Positions 23,935 to 32,515 of a stretch of DNA of 35,245 bases are shown here, one piece after another (position 1 is the stretch's first letter; every line of letters begins with the position of its first letter). Under the pieces are notes generated by a model that saw only the letters and a program-made list of their open reading frames with translations, searched no databases and had not been told where the DNA came from. Origin of the DNA: Methanofastidiosum sp. (GTDB taxonomy: Archaea; Methanobacteriota_B; Thermococci; Methanofastidiosales; Methanofastidiosaceae); the NCBI GenBank assembly GCA_013178285.1, contig JABLXD010000020.1, positions 1 to 35,245 of the forward strand, given 5' to 3'. Made by a program: the position numbers and the translations under genes.

Positions 23935-24639
23935 CTATAATGAGAACTCCATAGCTTTGTTCATATGAATCTTTAAGGTATCAAATAGGGGCAAATCAGT
24001 TTCATTAGGATCAATTATCATTGGAAGTTCAGTGCAACCCAATATTATCCCTTCTGCACCGTCAATAACAAGCTTTTCGACTATTCTTTTTATTTCCTTT
24101 TTGGAGTTCAAATAAACTTTTCCTTGAGCAAGCTCCTTATAGATTATATCATTTATTAGCTCTATATCCTCATGATCCGGAACCAACACTTTTAACCCAT
24201 ATTTGCTTTCTAATCGTTTCTTATAGAAATCCCTTTCCATTGTAAACTTTGTTCCAAGAAGGCCTATTGACTTAATCATATTCTTTTGTATCTCCTCAGC
24301 TGTCGCATCAATGACATTTATTATTGGTATATTTATGTTGTCTTGAAGATCTTCTGCTATCAAATGCATAGTATTTGAACATATTACAATCCCTTTTGCG
24401 CCAGCTTTTTCAAGCGATACAGAGATATCTACCATTTTTTCTTTTACCAAATCCCACCTATTTTCCATCTCTAGAGCTAAAATTTCTTCAAAATCAACTG
24501 AATATAGTACAACTTTTGCAGAGTGATTTTCTCCAAGCTTCTCATTGATGAGCCCATTTAAAATTTTATAGTACTCTATTGTAGACTGCCAGTTCATACC
24601 CCCAATTAATCCAAGTAGTTTCATGAATATATTTGACAT
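23935..24639 (-). CDS. Aspartate/glutamate racemase family protein
   Basis: A 234-residue cofactor-independent racemase-fold protein. The two catalytic cysteines are C87 (VICSNTMH) and C202 (ILGCTELP), and GLIGGMNWQSTIEYY is the standard opening. It probably interconverts L- and D-aspartate or acts on a related amino acid. The family usually begins at KLLGLIGG, so the Met at 24624 is an alternative start five residues later; promoter evidence does not settle this. Confidence 0.85.
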   Translation of the reverse strand: MSNIFMKLLGLIGGMNWQSTIEYYKILNGLINEKLGENHSAKVVLYSVDFEEILALEMENRWDLVKEKMVDISVSLEKAGAKGIVICSNTMHLIAEDLQDNINIPIINVIDATAEEIQKNMIKSIGLLGTKFTMERDFYKKRLESKYGLKVLVPDHEDIELINDIIYKELAQGKVYLNSKKEIKRIVEKLVIDGAEGIILGCTELPMIIDPNETDLPLFDTLKIHMNKAMEFSL

Positions 24640-24713
24640 TATTAGAATAAATAATTATCTAGATATATTATTACAAGAGCTAGAATTATAAGCTAAATAA
24701 AAGAAAATAATAC

Positions 24714-24917
24714 ATGCGATTAAATGAGATTAATCCCATATTGTATTCAATTCTCTTGGCACTTTTATACTTTGTTTTTTTCACGTCATTCAACTTTTTT
24801 TTACTAAAGAATAATGATATTAAAACTCCAATAGCGGGGGCAATTATTTTTGCCATAGCCTATTTGATAATGCAGAAAATCCTTAAAATTAGAATAGAAA
24901 AGAAGATAAAAAAATAA
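24714..24917 (+). CDS. Small two-helix membrane protein (67 aa)
   Basis: Residues 8-31 and 38-56 are hydrophobic helices joined by a short polar loop (NNDIKTP). The protein ends with a Lys-rich cytoplasmic tail (RIEKKIKK). No ribosome-binding site stands out, so translation is plausible but unproved. It converges on the PRC-barrel gene, with one base between the stops. No function assignable. Confidence 0.5.
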   Translation: MRLNEINPILYSILLALLYFVFFTSFNFFLLKNNDIKTPIAGAIIFAIAYLIMQKILKIRIEKKIKK

Positions 24918-24918
24918 T

Positions 24919-25212
24919 TTATTCGGGAACCTTTGCAAACATTCCGACCCTTTCACTCTTCTTTGGAATCCTTCTGACATCAACAATAATGAAGTCCTTA
25001 ACTGCCCTTACGGCACTAAAAGGAACAAGGACTAGATTTTCCTTGTCTGTAATCATATTGTCTAAAATAACATCCGTTGTAGGTTCCACAACGAGAGCTA
25101 TGAGCTCTCCAGTATCTTCATTTATGACCATGTCAAAAAGGGTCCCTATTTCGTGCCCCTGTTCTGTTACAATCATTTTGTCTCTTAATCGAGTTGCCGC
25201 AATTTTACCCAT
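24919..25212 (-). CDS. PRC-barrel domain protein
   Basis: A 97-residue all-beta protein with the PRC-barrel signature: IAATRLRDKMIVTEQGHEIGTLFDMVINEDTGEL, VVEP, and LVPFSAVRAVKDFIIVDV. Small archaeal PRC-barrel proteins include CdpB factors linking FtsZ filaments to the cell division machinery, as well as uncharacterised paralogues; this one could be either. GGGG precedes the ATG by five bases. It is a single-domain protein without membrane segments. Confidence 0.8.
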   Translation of the reverse strand: MGKIAATRLRDKMIVTEQGHEIGTLFDMVINEDTGELIALVVEPTTDVILDNMITDKENLVLVPFSAVRAVKDFIIVDVRRIPKKSERVGMFAKVPE

Positions 25213-25263
25213 AAAATCCCCTTATAATATAATGTTATAGCATTGTTTGAATATAAGTTTTTC

Positions 25264-25599
25264 CTATTGTTTTTCAAGTAATTCTATAATTTTGTCAAGT
25301 TTTTCCTGAGTCATCAATGTATATGGGCTTCTTTTTGCCTCTACCATCTGTGTTGCCTGTGGAAACTTGACAAATTTGTCAAGAATGTATCCTAGTATGT
25401 AAGTTGCTACAAAAGATAGTGGAACTAATATCAATAAAAGCTCTGTAGTTTTTAGATCAATTATAAGTTTAATCTTATCTGATGCTGCTATTATAAGAAG
25501 TGCAAAGTTAACATAAACTAGAAATTGCCTACCAAGGTCAAATCTATATTTTTGCTCCAACAAAGATCTTCTTATACTTTTCAGTTTTTCTTTTGACAT
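25264..25599 (-). CDS. Small membrane protein (111 aa)
   Basis: A basic N-terminal helix, then two membrane segments (LVYVNFALLIIAA and LLLILVPLSFVATYILGYIL), and a cytoplasmic C-terminal helix. GAGG lies 6 bases before the ATG at 25599. An ATG at 25611 overlapping the upstream stop (ATGA) would add four residues. It is coupled to the 55-residue zinc-binding gene, suggesting joint expression. No family recognised. Confidence 0.6.
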   Translation of the reverse strand: MSKEKLKSIRRSLLEQKYRFDLGRQFLVYVNFALLIIAASDKIKLIIDLKTTELLLILVPLSFVATYILGYILDKFVKFPQATQMVEAKRSPYTLMTQEKLDKIIELLEKQ

Positions 25600-25607
25600 A
25601 CAATGCC

Positions 25608-25775
25608 TCATATGACTTTTTTATCCTTTAAGAAAGAAACAAAACAGTTCTTACTGCAAAAATAAAGTCTAGTGAGGTGTTTTTTATCTTTCCACAACTC
25701 TAGGACTATACGATTCTTGTCTTTTATATCAAAATCAGTCTGACATTGTGCACATTTTTTAATTTTCTTTTCCAT
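25608..25775 (-). CDS. 55-residue zinc-binding protein, MYM/TRASH-like
   Basis: A short gene preceded by GGTGAGG and reading CAQC (C8, C11) near the start, then FCSKNC (C40, C44) near the end. This C-x2-C ... C-x3-C arrangement, with hydrophobic strands between, matches treble-clef or TRASH-like metal-binding domains. Such domains act as metal sensors or as protein-interaction modules. Its stop shares bases with a possible start of the membrane-protein gene, so the two are probably one operon. Confidence 0.75.
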   Translation of the reverse strand: MEKKIKKCAQCQTDFDIKDKNRIVLELWKDKKHLTRLYFCSKNCFVSFLKDKKVI

Positions 25776-25836
25776 TTGCCTCACCAATCGGGGAATAATC
25801 TAAAATATAAAATTTTCTATTCGTTAAAGAAAAAAA

Positions 25837-26058
25837 TTAAATATTTAAATCCCTTAAGGCAAGTTCTATGTCCTCTGCCTTTATAGTCTTTCTTTTAGCA
25901 TGAGCTGAGTAATCCTTGGCCTTTCTTGCTATTATTCTTGAGTAATCTTCAAGAGCAACACCCAACACTTTACACGCGTCTTCTGAAACTCTTTCTGCCC
26001 CTTCTTTTCTAAGTAGTCTTTCAAGGGGAGCTAGAGGAAGTTCTTCTGGCTCTCTCAT
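25837..26058 (-). CDS. Archaeal histone
   Basis: A 73-residue single histone fold: LPLAPLERLLRKEGAERVSEDA, the long central helix, and the KRKTIKAEDIELALRDL ending are textbook. It compacts DNA into nucleosome-like particles as dimers and larger assemblies. The start is set by GGAGGT shortly before ATG 26058; upstream in-frame codons would be an unlikely 11-residue extension. A Cys appears in the central helix (DACKVLG). Confidence 0.95.
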   Translation of the reverse strand: MREPEELPLAPLERLLRKEGAERVSEDACKVLGVALEDYSRIIARKAKDYSAHAKRKTIKAEDIELALRDLNI

Positions 26059-26172
26059 AATTATACCTCCTTGGATTGCCGAAAAAGGCAAAAATAAAAC
26101 TTAAAATTAATAATAAAAAGTCTTATTTAAACTTTTCTCTAAAAAAAGCGTCAAATAAATTCAAAAAGAAAA

Positions 26173-26547
26173 TTATTCAATTAAAACGGCGTTAATAACT
26201 CCATCTTGTCCAGGTCTTGATGTAACTCTGGCCTTTCCAAGTTCTGTTGTTATTATTGCCCCCTTTGTAATAATGCTTCTTCTGACGAAGTGCCTGTTTG
26301 CGGGATTGTCAGTAACTCCAGTAATTTTAACTTTCTTGTATCCCTCTTTTGTTAGGAGATTAGAATAGTCTGTCTTCATGATCTTCATCTTTTCAGTTCC
26401 ACCGAAGCATCTTACTTTCTTTTTGTTAACTTCACCAATTACAGTAAATGTTGATTCTCTACCGAGCTCTCTCTTAAGTTTTTTTCTCGCTTGTGTTAGT
26501 CTTCCACCAGTAGATTTTCTTTTTGATCTAGCCTGCCAAATTGACAC
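26173..26547 (-). CDS. rps8e: Small-subunit ribosomal protein S8e
   Basis: A 124-residue archaeal/eukaryotic-type protein of the 30S subunit. The start SIWQARSKRKSTGG, the basic LTQARKKLKRELGRE stretch, and the C-terminal ITKGAIITTELGKARVTSRPGQDGVINAVL are diagnostic. The start is GTG at 26547; an ATG two bases upstream is in another frame. GGTGAT lies just before it. Monocistronic, divergent from hypE. Confidence 0.96.
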   Translation of the reverse strand: MSIWQARSKRKSTGGRLTQARKKLKRELGRESTFTVIGEVNKKKVRCFGGTEKMKIMKTDYSNLLTKEGYKKVKITGVTDNPANRHFVRRSIITKGAIITTELGKARVTSRPGQDGVINAVLIE

Positions 26548-26617
26548 ATTATCACCTTTATATCTTGCCTTAAAGGTCTAACAATGTTTATAAAGTTTTC
26601 CCATACTGTAATTTCAT

Positions 26618-27625
26618 ATGGACGAGTTTAATTCTGATATAATTAAGTCTGAACATGGAGGAGGCGGGGAGATGATGGAGGCAATGATCAAATCTCTCTA
26701 TGTTAAAGGCTTTTCCTTGAATAAAGTAACAGGAGGTCTAGGCCTTTCCGATATGGACGATTCTGGCACTATACCCTTTTGTGAAGGCCATATTGTTTTT
26801 ACAACAGATTCTCATACAGTCACCCCTCTTTTTTTCCCAGGTGGCGATATCGGTAGGCTTTCTGTTTCTGGAACAATAAATGATATCTCAGTTATGGGCG
26901 CAAAACCACTTGCTCTTTCCTCAGGAGTTATCTTACCAGAGGGTTTCCCCACAGATCAATTTCGTAAAGTCATAAAATCTATGAATGAAACTTTGAAAGA
27001 GGCAGACGTTCCATTAATTACCGGAGATACCAAAGTTGCAGGCAATGATCTTTTTATTAACACTTCTGGCGTCGGTTATACAAAGAATTTACTTTCTGAT
27101 AAAGGACTAAAAGAAGGTGATTTGATTATAGTATCGGGAACTGTGGGAGACCACGGCGCCTCAATGCTTTCTGTTAGGGAGGATATATCCTTCCTCTCCA
27201 ATATAAAATCAGACGTTGCTCCTTTGAATAAAATGATTGAAAAAATTCTCCCTTATAACATTCATGCAATGAAAGATCCAACAAGGGGCGGAATTGCCAA
27301 CGCGTTAAATGAATTCTCAAAAAAATCAGGTTTAAGAATTGAGATTAAAGAAGAAAATGTCCCAGTGAGAGAGGAAGTTTCTTCCATATGTGATATTCTG
27401 GGCCTAAACTACATGGAAATTGCATGTGAAGGTAAGGTCTTAGTAGCTGCTAGTAGAGAAGATGCAGAAACAGTTCTTGATATTTTGAGAAAAGATAAAC
27501 TTGGAAAAAATGCTGCTATCATAGGGGAAGTAAAGAAAGGGGAAAAAGTATTACTTGAAACAATAATCGGAGGAAAGAGAATACTAGAATCTCCTATAGC
27601 AGATCCTGTTCCAAGAGTATGTTAG
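26618..27625 (+). CDS. hypE: Hydrogenase maturation protein HypE
   Basis: A 335-residue enzyme that dehydrates the thiocarboxamide on its own C-terminal Cys to a thiocyanate, supplying CN ligands for the [NiFe]-hydrogenase Fe centre. HGGGGEMM opens the ATP-binding fold (AIR synthase-like), with ITGDTKVA and MKDPTRGGIANAL in the later domain. The C-terminus is PRVC, the required Cys. It shows that the organism makes [NiFe]-hydrogenase. No other hyp genes are in view. A TATA-like GTTTATAAAG about 30 bases upstream suggests a leaderless mRNA. Confidence 0.96.
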   Translation: MDEFNSDIIKSEHGGGGEMMEAMIKSLYVKGFSLNKVTGGLGLSDMDDSGTIPFCEGHIVFTTDSHTVTPLFFPGGDIGRLSVSGTINDISVMGAKPLALSSGVILPEGFPTDQFRKVIKSMNETLKEADVPLITGDTKVAGNDLFINTSGVGYTKNLLSDKGLKEGDLIIVSGTVGDHGASMLSVREDISFLSNIKSDVAPLNKMIEKILPYNIHAMKDPTRGGIANALNEFSKKSGLRIEIKEENVPVREEVSSICDILGLNYMEIACEGKVLVAASREDAETVLDILRKDKLGKNAAIIGEVKKGEKVLLETIIGGKRILESPIADPVPRVC

Positions 27626-28806
27626 ATTATTTCTTTTTCTTTGAATGATTTTATCTGTTCTTTTGTATATCCAAGACTTTCCAATATTTCTTCCGAATGT
27701 TCCCCTAGTACCGGGGGCGGTAGCTTCACCGAGCCACCTGTTTCAGATAATTTTACAGGCAATCCTGGGATTTTTATAGTTCCATATAAGGGATTAGTTA
27801 CTTTTTCAATCATTTTTCTATGTATTACCTGAGGATCATTTAATAGCCTATCAATAGTATAAATGGGACCAGAAGGTATTCCAGCTTTTTCGAGAAGAAC
27901 TAACCATTCATCTCCAGATTTTTTTACAAGAACCTCTTCTATTATTTTAACAAGTTCATCCCTCTTCTTTAGACGTTTTCCATTATCTGAAAATTTTTCA
28001 TGTTCTGCAATATCAAGTTCAAGTACCTCACAAAATTTCTTCCACATATCTTCATTTCCAACTGCAACATTAATGAAAATATCTTTAGTTCTAAAAGACT
28101 GGTAAGGACAAATGAATGAGTGGGCGCTACCTATTCTTGAAGGAATTTTTCCTGCAAAAAGATACCCCGTTGCAAAATAAGTTTGCCATGAAACTTGACA
28201 GTCAAGCATTGAAGTATCAATAAATTGGCCTTTCCCTGTTTTTGATCTTGCAATAATTGCACTAAGGATACCATAACAGGCAAACATACCAGCTGAGATA
28301 TCTGTCACTGCAATACCTATTTTTACAGGACCTCCATTTGGCTCACCAGTCTCACTCATAAGCCCACCCATTCCTTGTAAAATAAGATCATAACCAGGTT
28401 TGAATTTATATGGCCCATCTTGACCAAAACCAGAAATAGAACAGTAGATCAATTTTTCATTGATTTTCTTCATCTCTTCATATCCAAGACCTAACTTCTC
28501 CATAGTGCCGGGCCTAAAATTTTCTAAAAGAATATCAGAATTTTTTACTAGTTTCTTTACTACTTCCCTGGCTTCCGGATCCTTAATATTTAAACTAATA
28601 CTTTTTTTGTTCCTGTTTATGCTTGCAAAATAAGTGCTCAAGTTTTCCGAAATATATGGAGGCCCCCAACCCCTAGAGTCGTCCCCTCTTTTTGGTCTTT
28701 CAACCTTAATAACTTCCGCTCCCATATCTCCTAAAAGCATGCTACAGTAAGGCCCAGATAAAGCTCCTGTAAAATCTAATACTTTTATTCCGTCAAGTGG
28801 CATCAT
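27622..28806 (-). CDS. CaiB/BaiF family CoA-transferase
   Basis: A 394-residue class III CoA-transferase. MPLDGIKVLDFTGALSGPYCSMLLGDMGAEVIKVE and the DDSRGWGPPY segment form the CoA-binding N-terminus. The Asp that becomes the covalent acyl intermediate is in TSMLDCQ, and NILLENFRPG-like sequence is present (DILLENFRPG). It moves CoA between carboxylic acids; the natural substrates are not evident. The start at 28806 follows AAGGTG with an 8-base spacing, and a TATA-like TATTTAAAT lies about 30 bases upstream. Its 3' end overlaps hypE by four bases convergently. Confidence 0.9.
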   Translation of the reverse strand: MMPLDGIKVLDFTGALSGPYCSMLLGDMGAEVIKVERPKRGDDSRGWGPPYISENLSTYFASINRNKKSISLNIKDPEAREVVKKLVKNSDILLENFRPGTMEKLGLGYEEMKKINEKLIYCSISGFGQDGPYKFKPGYDLILQGMGGLMSETGEPNGGPVKIGIAVTDISAGMFACYGILSAIIARSKTGKGQFIDTSMLDCQVSWQTYFATGYLFAGKIPSRIGSAHSFICPYQSFRTKDIFINVAVGNEDMWKKFCEVLELDIAEHEKFSDNGKRLKKRDELVKIIEEVLVKKSGDEWLVLLEKAGIPSGPIYTIDRLLNDPQVIHRKMIEKVTNPLYGTIKIPGLPVKLSETGGSVKLPPPVLGEHSEEILESLGYTKEQIKSFKEKEII

Positions 28807-28992
28807 TAAAAAACACCTTGAACTTATTTGAAATTCAAATTTAAATAACTTTTCCAATAATCCCAATTACAAGCTATAAATTCAAGCTGAACAAAAAATA
28901 TTTTAGGATTATGATTATAATTGCTTAATTCTTTATGAAAAATAAGAGAAAATTTTAATAGTAGTTCTTCATTTTAATAATAGAGGGATATA

Positions 28993-29574
28993 ATGAGCAA
29001 AACTTTAGAAAATTTGACTAAGGCTTTCATTGGGGAAAGTATGGCAAGAAACAGATATACAATCTACTCTAAGATAGCGTCTAAAGAAGGTTACGATGAA
29101 ATATCTGAGATCTTTCTCCTAACAGCAGACAATGAAAGGGAGCATGCCAAATGGCTCTTTAGAATGATTAACGATATAAAAAAGAATGAAGGAAGTCCTA
29201 CTGAAATAAAAGTAGAAGCTGAAGCTCCTTTAATTCTTAGTAATACAATTGAAAATATAAAAGGTGCAATTGATGGTGAAAACTACGAATACACTAAAAT
29301 GTACCCCGAGTTTGCAGACACAGCTGAGAAAGAAGGATTTAAAGATGTAGCAACAAGACTCAGGGCAATTGCCGTAGCAGAAAAGCACCACGAAGGCAGA
29401 TATAAAAAACTCCTAAAAGAGCTTCAAGAAGGGACATTTTTCAAAAAGAAAGAAAAAGTTGTCTGGGTATGCAGGAAGTGTGGATACATTCATGAAGGGA
29501 ATGAACCCCCAGAGGCTTGCCCATCCTGCAATCACGAGAAAGCCTATTTTGAAAGGCAGTGTGAAACATACTAA
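28993..29574 (+). CDS. Rubrerythrin
   Basis: A 193-residue peroxide-scavenging di-iron protein. A four-helix ferritin-like domain carries the iron ligands ([20 protein letters not shown], and [11 protein letters not shown]). A C-terminal rubredoxin-like domain has C160, C163, C176 and C179. It reduces hydrogen peroxide with electrons from rubredoxin or NAD(P)H systems and is typical of anaerobes. GGGAT precedes the ATG. With msrA next on the same strand it forms an oxidative-stress pair, though each probably has its own transcript. Confidence 0.96.
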   Translation: MSKTLENLTKAFIGESMARNRYTIYSKIASKEGYDEISEIFLLTADNEREHAKWLFRMINDIKKNEGSPTEIKVEAEAPLILSNTIENIKGAIDGENYEYTKMYPEFADTAEKEGFKDVATRLRAIAVAEKHHEGRYKKLLKELQEGTFFKKKEKVVWVCRKCGYIHEGNEPPEACPSCNHEKAYFERQCETY

Positions 29575-29576
29575 GA

Positions 29577-29604
29577 TTTTTTTATTTTCTTCTTCTTTTT
29601 AATT
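29577..29604 (+). terminator. T-rich terminator after the rubrerythrin gene
   Basis: Three T runs (TTTTTTATTTT, TTCTTCTT, CTTTTT) follow the stop codon with no stable hairpin, matching archaeal oligo-T termination. Confidence 0.5.
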
Positions 29605-29676
29605 ATATAATAAGATTTAGACTCGTTTTTTATTTATAATAAATAGAATTAAGTAATAGTACTATCTATATAAGGC

Positions 29677-30159
29677 ATGAGCAAAAATCAAAAAGCAACA
29701 TTTGCGGCCGGATGTTTTTGGGGGATAGAATCAGCATTCTGCCAGATAGATGGAGTCATATCAACACAGGTGGGGTATTCTGGAGGCCATACTCAAAATC
29801 CAACCTATGAAGAGGTATGCACAGACAGGACAGGACATGCAGAATCTGTACTAATCGAGTTTAACCCTGAAGTAGTATCCTATGAAAGACTTTTAGAAAT
29901 ATTCTGGAACATACATGATCCAACGACCCTTAATAGACAAGGCCCAGATGTTGGAAGCCAGTACCGGTCAATTGTATTCTATCATAGCGAGGAGCAGAAA
30001 AATAAAGCATTGGCATATAAAGAAAAACTTGAAAAATCTGGTAGATTTAGTAAAAAAATAGTAACAGAGATTATGCCTGAAAGTATATTTTATAGGGCGG
30101 AGGAGTACCACCAGAAGTATTTCCATAAACGTGGCATAGTAAAGTGCAAATCTAAATAA
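29677..30159 (+). CDS. msrA: Peptide-methionine (S)-S-oxide reductase
   Basis: A 160-residue enzyme repairing methionine sulfoxide in proteins. The catalytic Cys is C13 in AGCFWG; GYSGGHTQNPTYEEVC, TGHAESV, FWNIHDPTTLNRQGPDVGSQYRS and the EEYHQKYF tail are all conserved. No MsrB domain is fused. Its ATG has a TATA-like sequence upstream and little leader. It faces the convergent transporter gene with no gap between the stops. Confidence 0.96.
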   Translation: MSKNQKATFAAGCFWGIESAFCQIDGVISTQVGYSGGHTQNPTYEEVCTDRTGHAESVLIEFNPEVVSYERLLEIFWNIHDPTTLNRQGPDVGSQYRSIVFYHSEEQKNKALAYKEKLEKSGRFSKKIVTEIMPESIFYRAEEYHQKYFHKRGIVKCKSK

Positions 30160-31398
30160 TTAAAATAGAGAAAGATATAAGTAATATACTAGGGTATTAA
30201 GTGTAGTCATAGGTATACCTATTTTTGCAAACTCAAAGAAGGTAATAGTTTCATTTGCCTTCTTTTCTGCATTCTGAATGATAATGACTGTGCTTGCCGC
30301 TCCTAAAATGAATAAATTGCCTGCAATGGTGCTACCTGCAGCGAGTGCTAACATCTCTTTTGAAGAAGCGCCAGCTTCAAGTAACATTGGTAGGTACAAT
30401 GCAACAAGTGGAACATTTGAAATGAACTGACTTAGCACTATACTCACAATAAAGATCATCACTAGATTTGTTATATTTAGATCCATATTGCTTATTATTT
30501 CTTGAATGAATCCGCTGTTCCAAACACTTTGCATCAAGATGAACATCGATACAAAAAATATCAATGTCTTCCAGTCTACATTTTTTAGAATTTCATATCT
30601 ATTCTGTGCAAAAATAAGTATGGGCAAAGAAGCAACTAGAGAGATATATGTTAGTCTAAAATCAATGTTTACCCCAGAAGTTACTATAGAGATCTTCAGG
30701 AGAATCATTGCTACAATGAGAAAAAGGGAAACTTTGGATAGAATCGCAAGCCTCCTATTTTTTATTGGCTCTTCTGAATGATTAAGTGGATTAGTATGGA
30801 AATTATCTTTATAGAAAAATCTCAACAAGAAAAATGCAACGGCCAAATTTATCATCGTAGGGATTAAAAGATATTTAAAGAATAATACGAAGGGATTTTT
30901 TATATTTCCTTCTAGGGCTATTAGAAGATTCTGAGGATTTCCAATTGGACTCATTACACTTCCGATAGTAACTGCAAAGGCTAAAGTCAAGAGTAGTAGT
31001 TTTGGAGAAGTCTTATGTTTTCTACTTAGGTGAAGAACTACAGGCGTTCCGATTATTGCGAGAGTATCATTCATCAAAAATGCAGAGGCAGTTCCAATAA
31101 CAAAAAGAATTAGGAATAATAACTCGTCAGGAGTTTTTGCCCTCTTAAAGATTTTGTATGAAATATGGGAAAGATATCCACTTTCTTCAAGCCCAACACC
31201 CACCACAAACATCCCAAACAGAAAAAGGATTACATCAAGATTAATAGACCTAAAGGCTTCATTTGGCGATATTTGACCCGTAATAAGGCAAGCAAAAGCC
31301 CCGAAGAACATTACTTGCCATATTTCTAATTTAATTTTTCCAACTTGCCTTATCGCAATCAAAGAAAATACTACTAAGAGTATCCCTATTGAAATCAC
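30160..31398 (-). CDS. Anion/arsenite-type transporter, ArsB/CitM superfamily
   Basis: A 412-residue membrane protein with about eleven hydrophobic segments. Two inverted-repeat landmarks of the ion-transporter superfamily are visible: GSVMSPIGNPQNLLIA near residue 150 and SNVPLVALYLPML near residue 330. MNDTLAIIGTP and AGSTIAGNLFILGAAS are also typical. It probably moves a divalent anion (dicarboxylate, sulfate, arsenite or phosphate); which one is undecided. No arsenic-resistance genes are adjacent. Confidence 0.82.
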   Translation of the reverse strand: MISIGILLVVFSLIAIRQVGKIKLEIWQVMFFGAFACLITGQISPNEAFRSINLDVILFLFGMFVVGVGLEESGYLSHISYKIFKRAKTPDELLFLILFVIGTASAFLMNDTLAIIGTPVVLHLSRKHKTSPKLLLLTLAFAVTIGSVMSPIGNPQNLLIALEGNIKNPFVLFFKYLLIPTMINLAVAFFLLRFFYKDNFHTNPLNHSEEPIKNRRLAILSKVSLFLIVAMILLKISIVTSGVNIDFRLTYISLVASLPILIFAQNRYEILKNVDWKTLIFFVSMFILMQSVWNSGFIQEIISNMDLNITNLVMIFIVSIVLSQFISNVPLVALYLPMLLEAGASSKEMLALAAGSTIAGNLFILGAASTVIIIQNAEKKANETITFFEFAKIGIPMTTLNTLVYYLYLSLF

Positions 31399-31483
31399 AG
31401 AGGTTCACTCTTAGACTTAGTATATAAACATTACTGGATAAAAGTAATTAGAAAAATAAATTATTCTTTATTTAGAATTAAAA

Positions 31484-31804
31484 TTAAACATAGTCTTGTC
31501 TAACTGGGTAAAAGACATCTATTGCATTCGTCTTTTTTATCGCTTTGCCGGAGTGCGGTACATTAGAAGGGATAATCGCTATGTCCCCTGGCATTAATAT
31601 TTTAGTATCTCTTCCCACTTTTAGTTCAAGTTTTCCTTCTAACATACTTAGAACCTGCTCATGCTCATGAGAATGCTCTGGAAATGACGATCCTTCCTCA
31701 ATCGTCCAGTGCGCAAAAGTCATATTTTCGGAGTGTACAAATTTGGCTTTATATCCTGGAAAGATTTCTCTTTCCTTAATATTCTTTAAATTTTGGAACG
31801 ACAT
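31484..31804 (-). CDS. Small cupin-domain protein
   Basis: A 106-residue single cupin barrel. Motif 1 has the metal-binding HSHEHEQ pattern (FPEHSHEHEQVLSMLEGKLEL) with a following Glu/Gln, and motif 2 is PGDIAIIPSNVPHSGKAI with the third His. Such stand-alone cupins are isomerases, dioxygenases or small-molecule sensors; function here is unknown. A minus-strand promoter-like region lies in the 100 bases between it and the divergent flavin protein gene. Confidence 0.85.
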   Translation of the reverse strand: MSFQNLKNIKEREIFPGYKAKFVHSENMTFAHWTIEEGSSFPEHSHEHEQVLSMLEGKLELKVGRDTKILMPGDIAIIPSNVPHSGKAIKKTNAIDVFYPVRQDYV

Positions 31805-31904
31805 ACCTATATTTTAGTGTTTAATATATTTAAATTTTACTAATTATCTTTTCCCATAATTCAAATAGAAAAGCCATAAATAATAGAATTATATATTTTT
31901 TTTC

Positions 31905-32357
31905 ATGAATAGAAAAGATAGGGAAATTAAGAGTTTTAAAGAAATTGAAGAAATACTCAATAAAGCTAATGTATTACGAATAGCTTTATGTGAAGATAAT
32001 ATTCCTTATATTGTTCCATTAAACTTTGGTTACAAAGATAAATGTATTTATTTGCACTGCTCAAATAAAGGAAAGAAAATAGATATCTTAAACAAAAATA
32101 ATAATGTCGCTTTCGAAGTCGATATAGACACAGAGCTTGTTTCATCTGAAATTGCGTGCGGCTGCTCTATGAAATACAAAAGTGTCATTGGATTTGGCAA
32201 AGCCTATTTCATTTCTGATTCTAAAGAAAAAAAGCAAGCTCTAAATGTAATTATGTCCCATTATCTTAATGGGAGTTTTGAATATTCCCCGGGAGAAATA
32301 GATAAAACATGCATTATTCGAGTTGAAATTGAGTCTATGACCGGAAAAAAATCATAA
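31905..32357 (+). CDS. Pyridoxamine 5'-phosphate oxidase-like (NimA-type) flavin protein
   Basis: A 150-residue split-beta-barrel FMN-binding protein. VLRIALCEDNIPYIVPLNFGY, IYLHCSNKGKKIDIL and CGCSMKYKSVIGFGKA are the family hallmarks, including the Cys-rich loop typical of NimA-like proteins. It may bind FMN or F420 and act as a small-molecule reductase or sensor; nitroimidazole resistance is only a name here. It precedes tRNA-Val on the same strand. Confidence 0.85.
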   Translation: MNRKDREIKSFKEIEEILNKANVLRIALCEDNIPYIVPLNFGYKDKCIYLHCSNKGKKIDILNKNNNVAFEVDIDTELVSSEIACGCSMKYKSVIGFGKAYFISDSKEKKQALNVIMSHYLNGSFEYSPGEIDKTCIIRVEIESMTGKKS

Positions 32358-32360
32358 GAC

Positions 32361-32369
32361 TTATATATT
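32361..32369 (+). promoter_or_regulatory. TATA box of tRNA-Val
   Basis: TTATATATT lies 26 bases upstream of the mature tRNA 5' end, directly after the preceding gene's stop codon. Confidence 0.6.
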
Positions 32370-32390
32370 AATTTTAATACGATAACTTGC

Positions 32391-32464
32391 GGGCCCATGG
32401 TCTAGTTGGTCATGACGTCGCCTTTACACGGCGGAGGTCCTGAGTTCGAATCTCAGTGGGCCCA
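32391..32464 (+). tRNA. tRNA-Val(UAC)
   Basis: A 74-nt cloverleaf: acceptor GGGCCCA/TGGGCCC with discriminator A, D arm with AGTTGGTCATGAC, anticodon stem TCGCC/GGCGG around loop TTTACAC (anticodon TAC). The T arm contains GAGTTCGAATCTC. No CCA is encoded and there is no intron. It reads valine GUA and wobbles to others. Confidence 0.96.
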
Positions 32465-32515
32465 CTATTTTTGGATAATTTTTTAAATGATATTTATAAA
32501 GTTTTTTCGATAGAT

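Noticed and set aside
26548-26549. ATG just upstream of the S8e GTG
   Set aside because: It is in a different frame; the GTG gives the conserved SIWQ start.
28867-28992. Possible short gene before rubrerythrin
   Set aside because: The stretch is very AT-rich and holds no frame with a plausible start and protein composition; it is probably promoter DNA.
32456-32515. Start of the symporter inside tRNA-Val
   Set aside because: These codons lie in the tRNA and leader; the family N-terminus begins at 32516.
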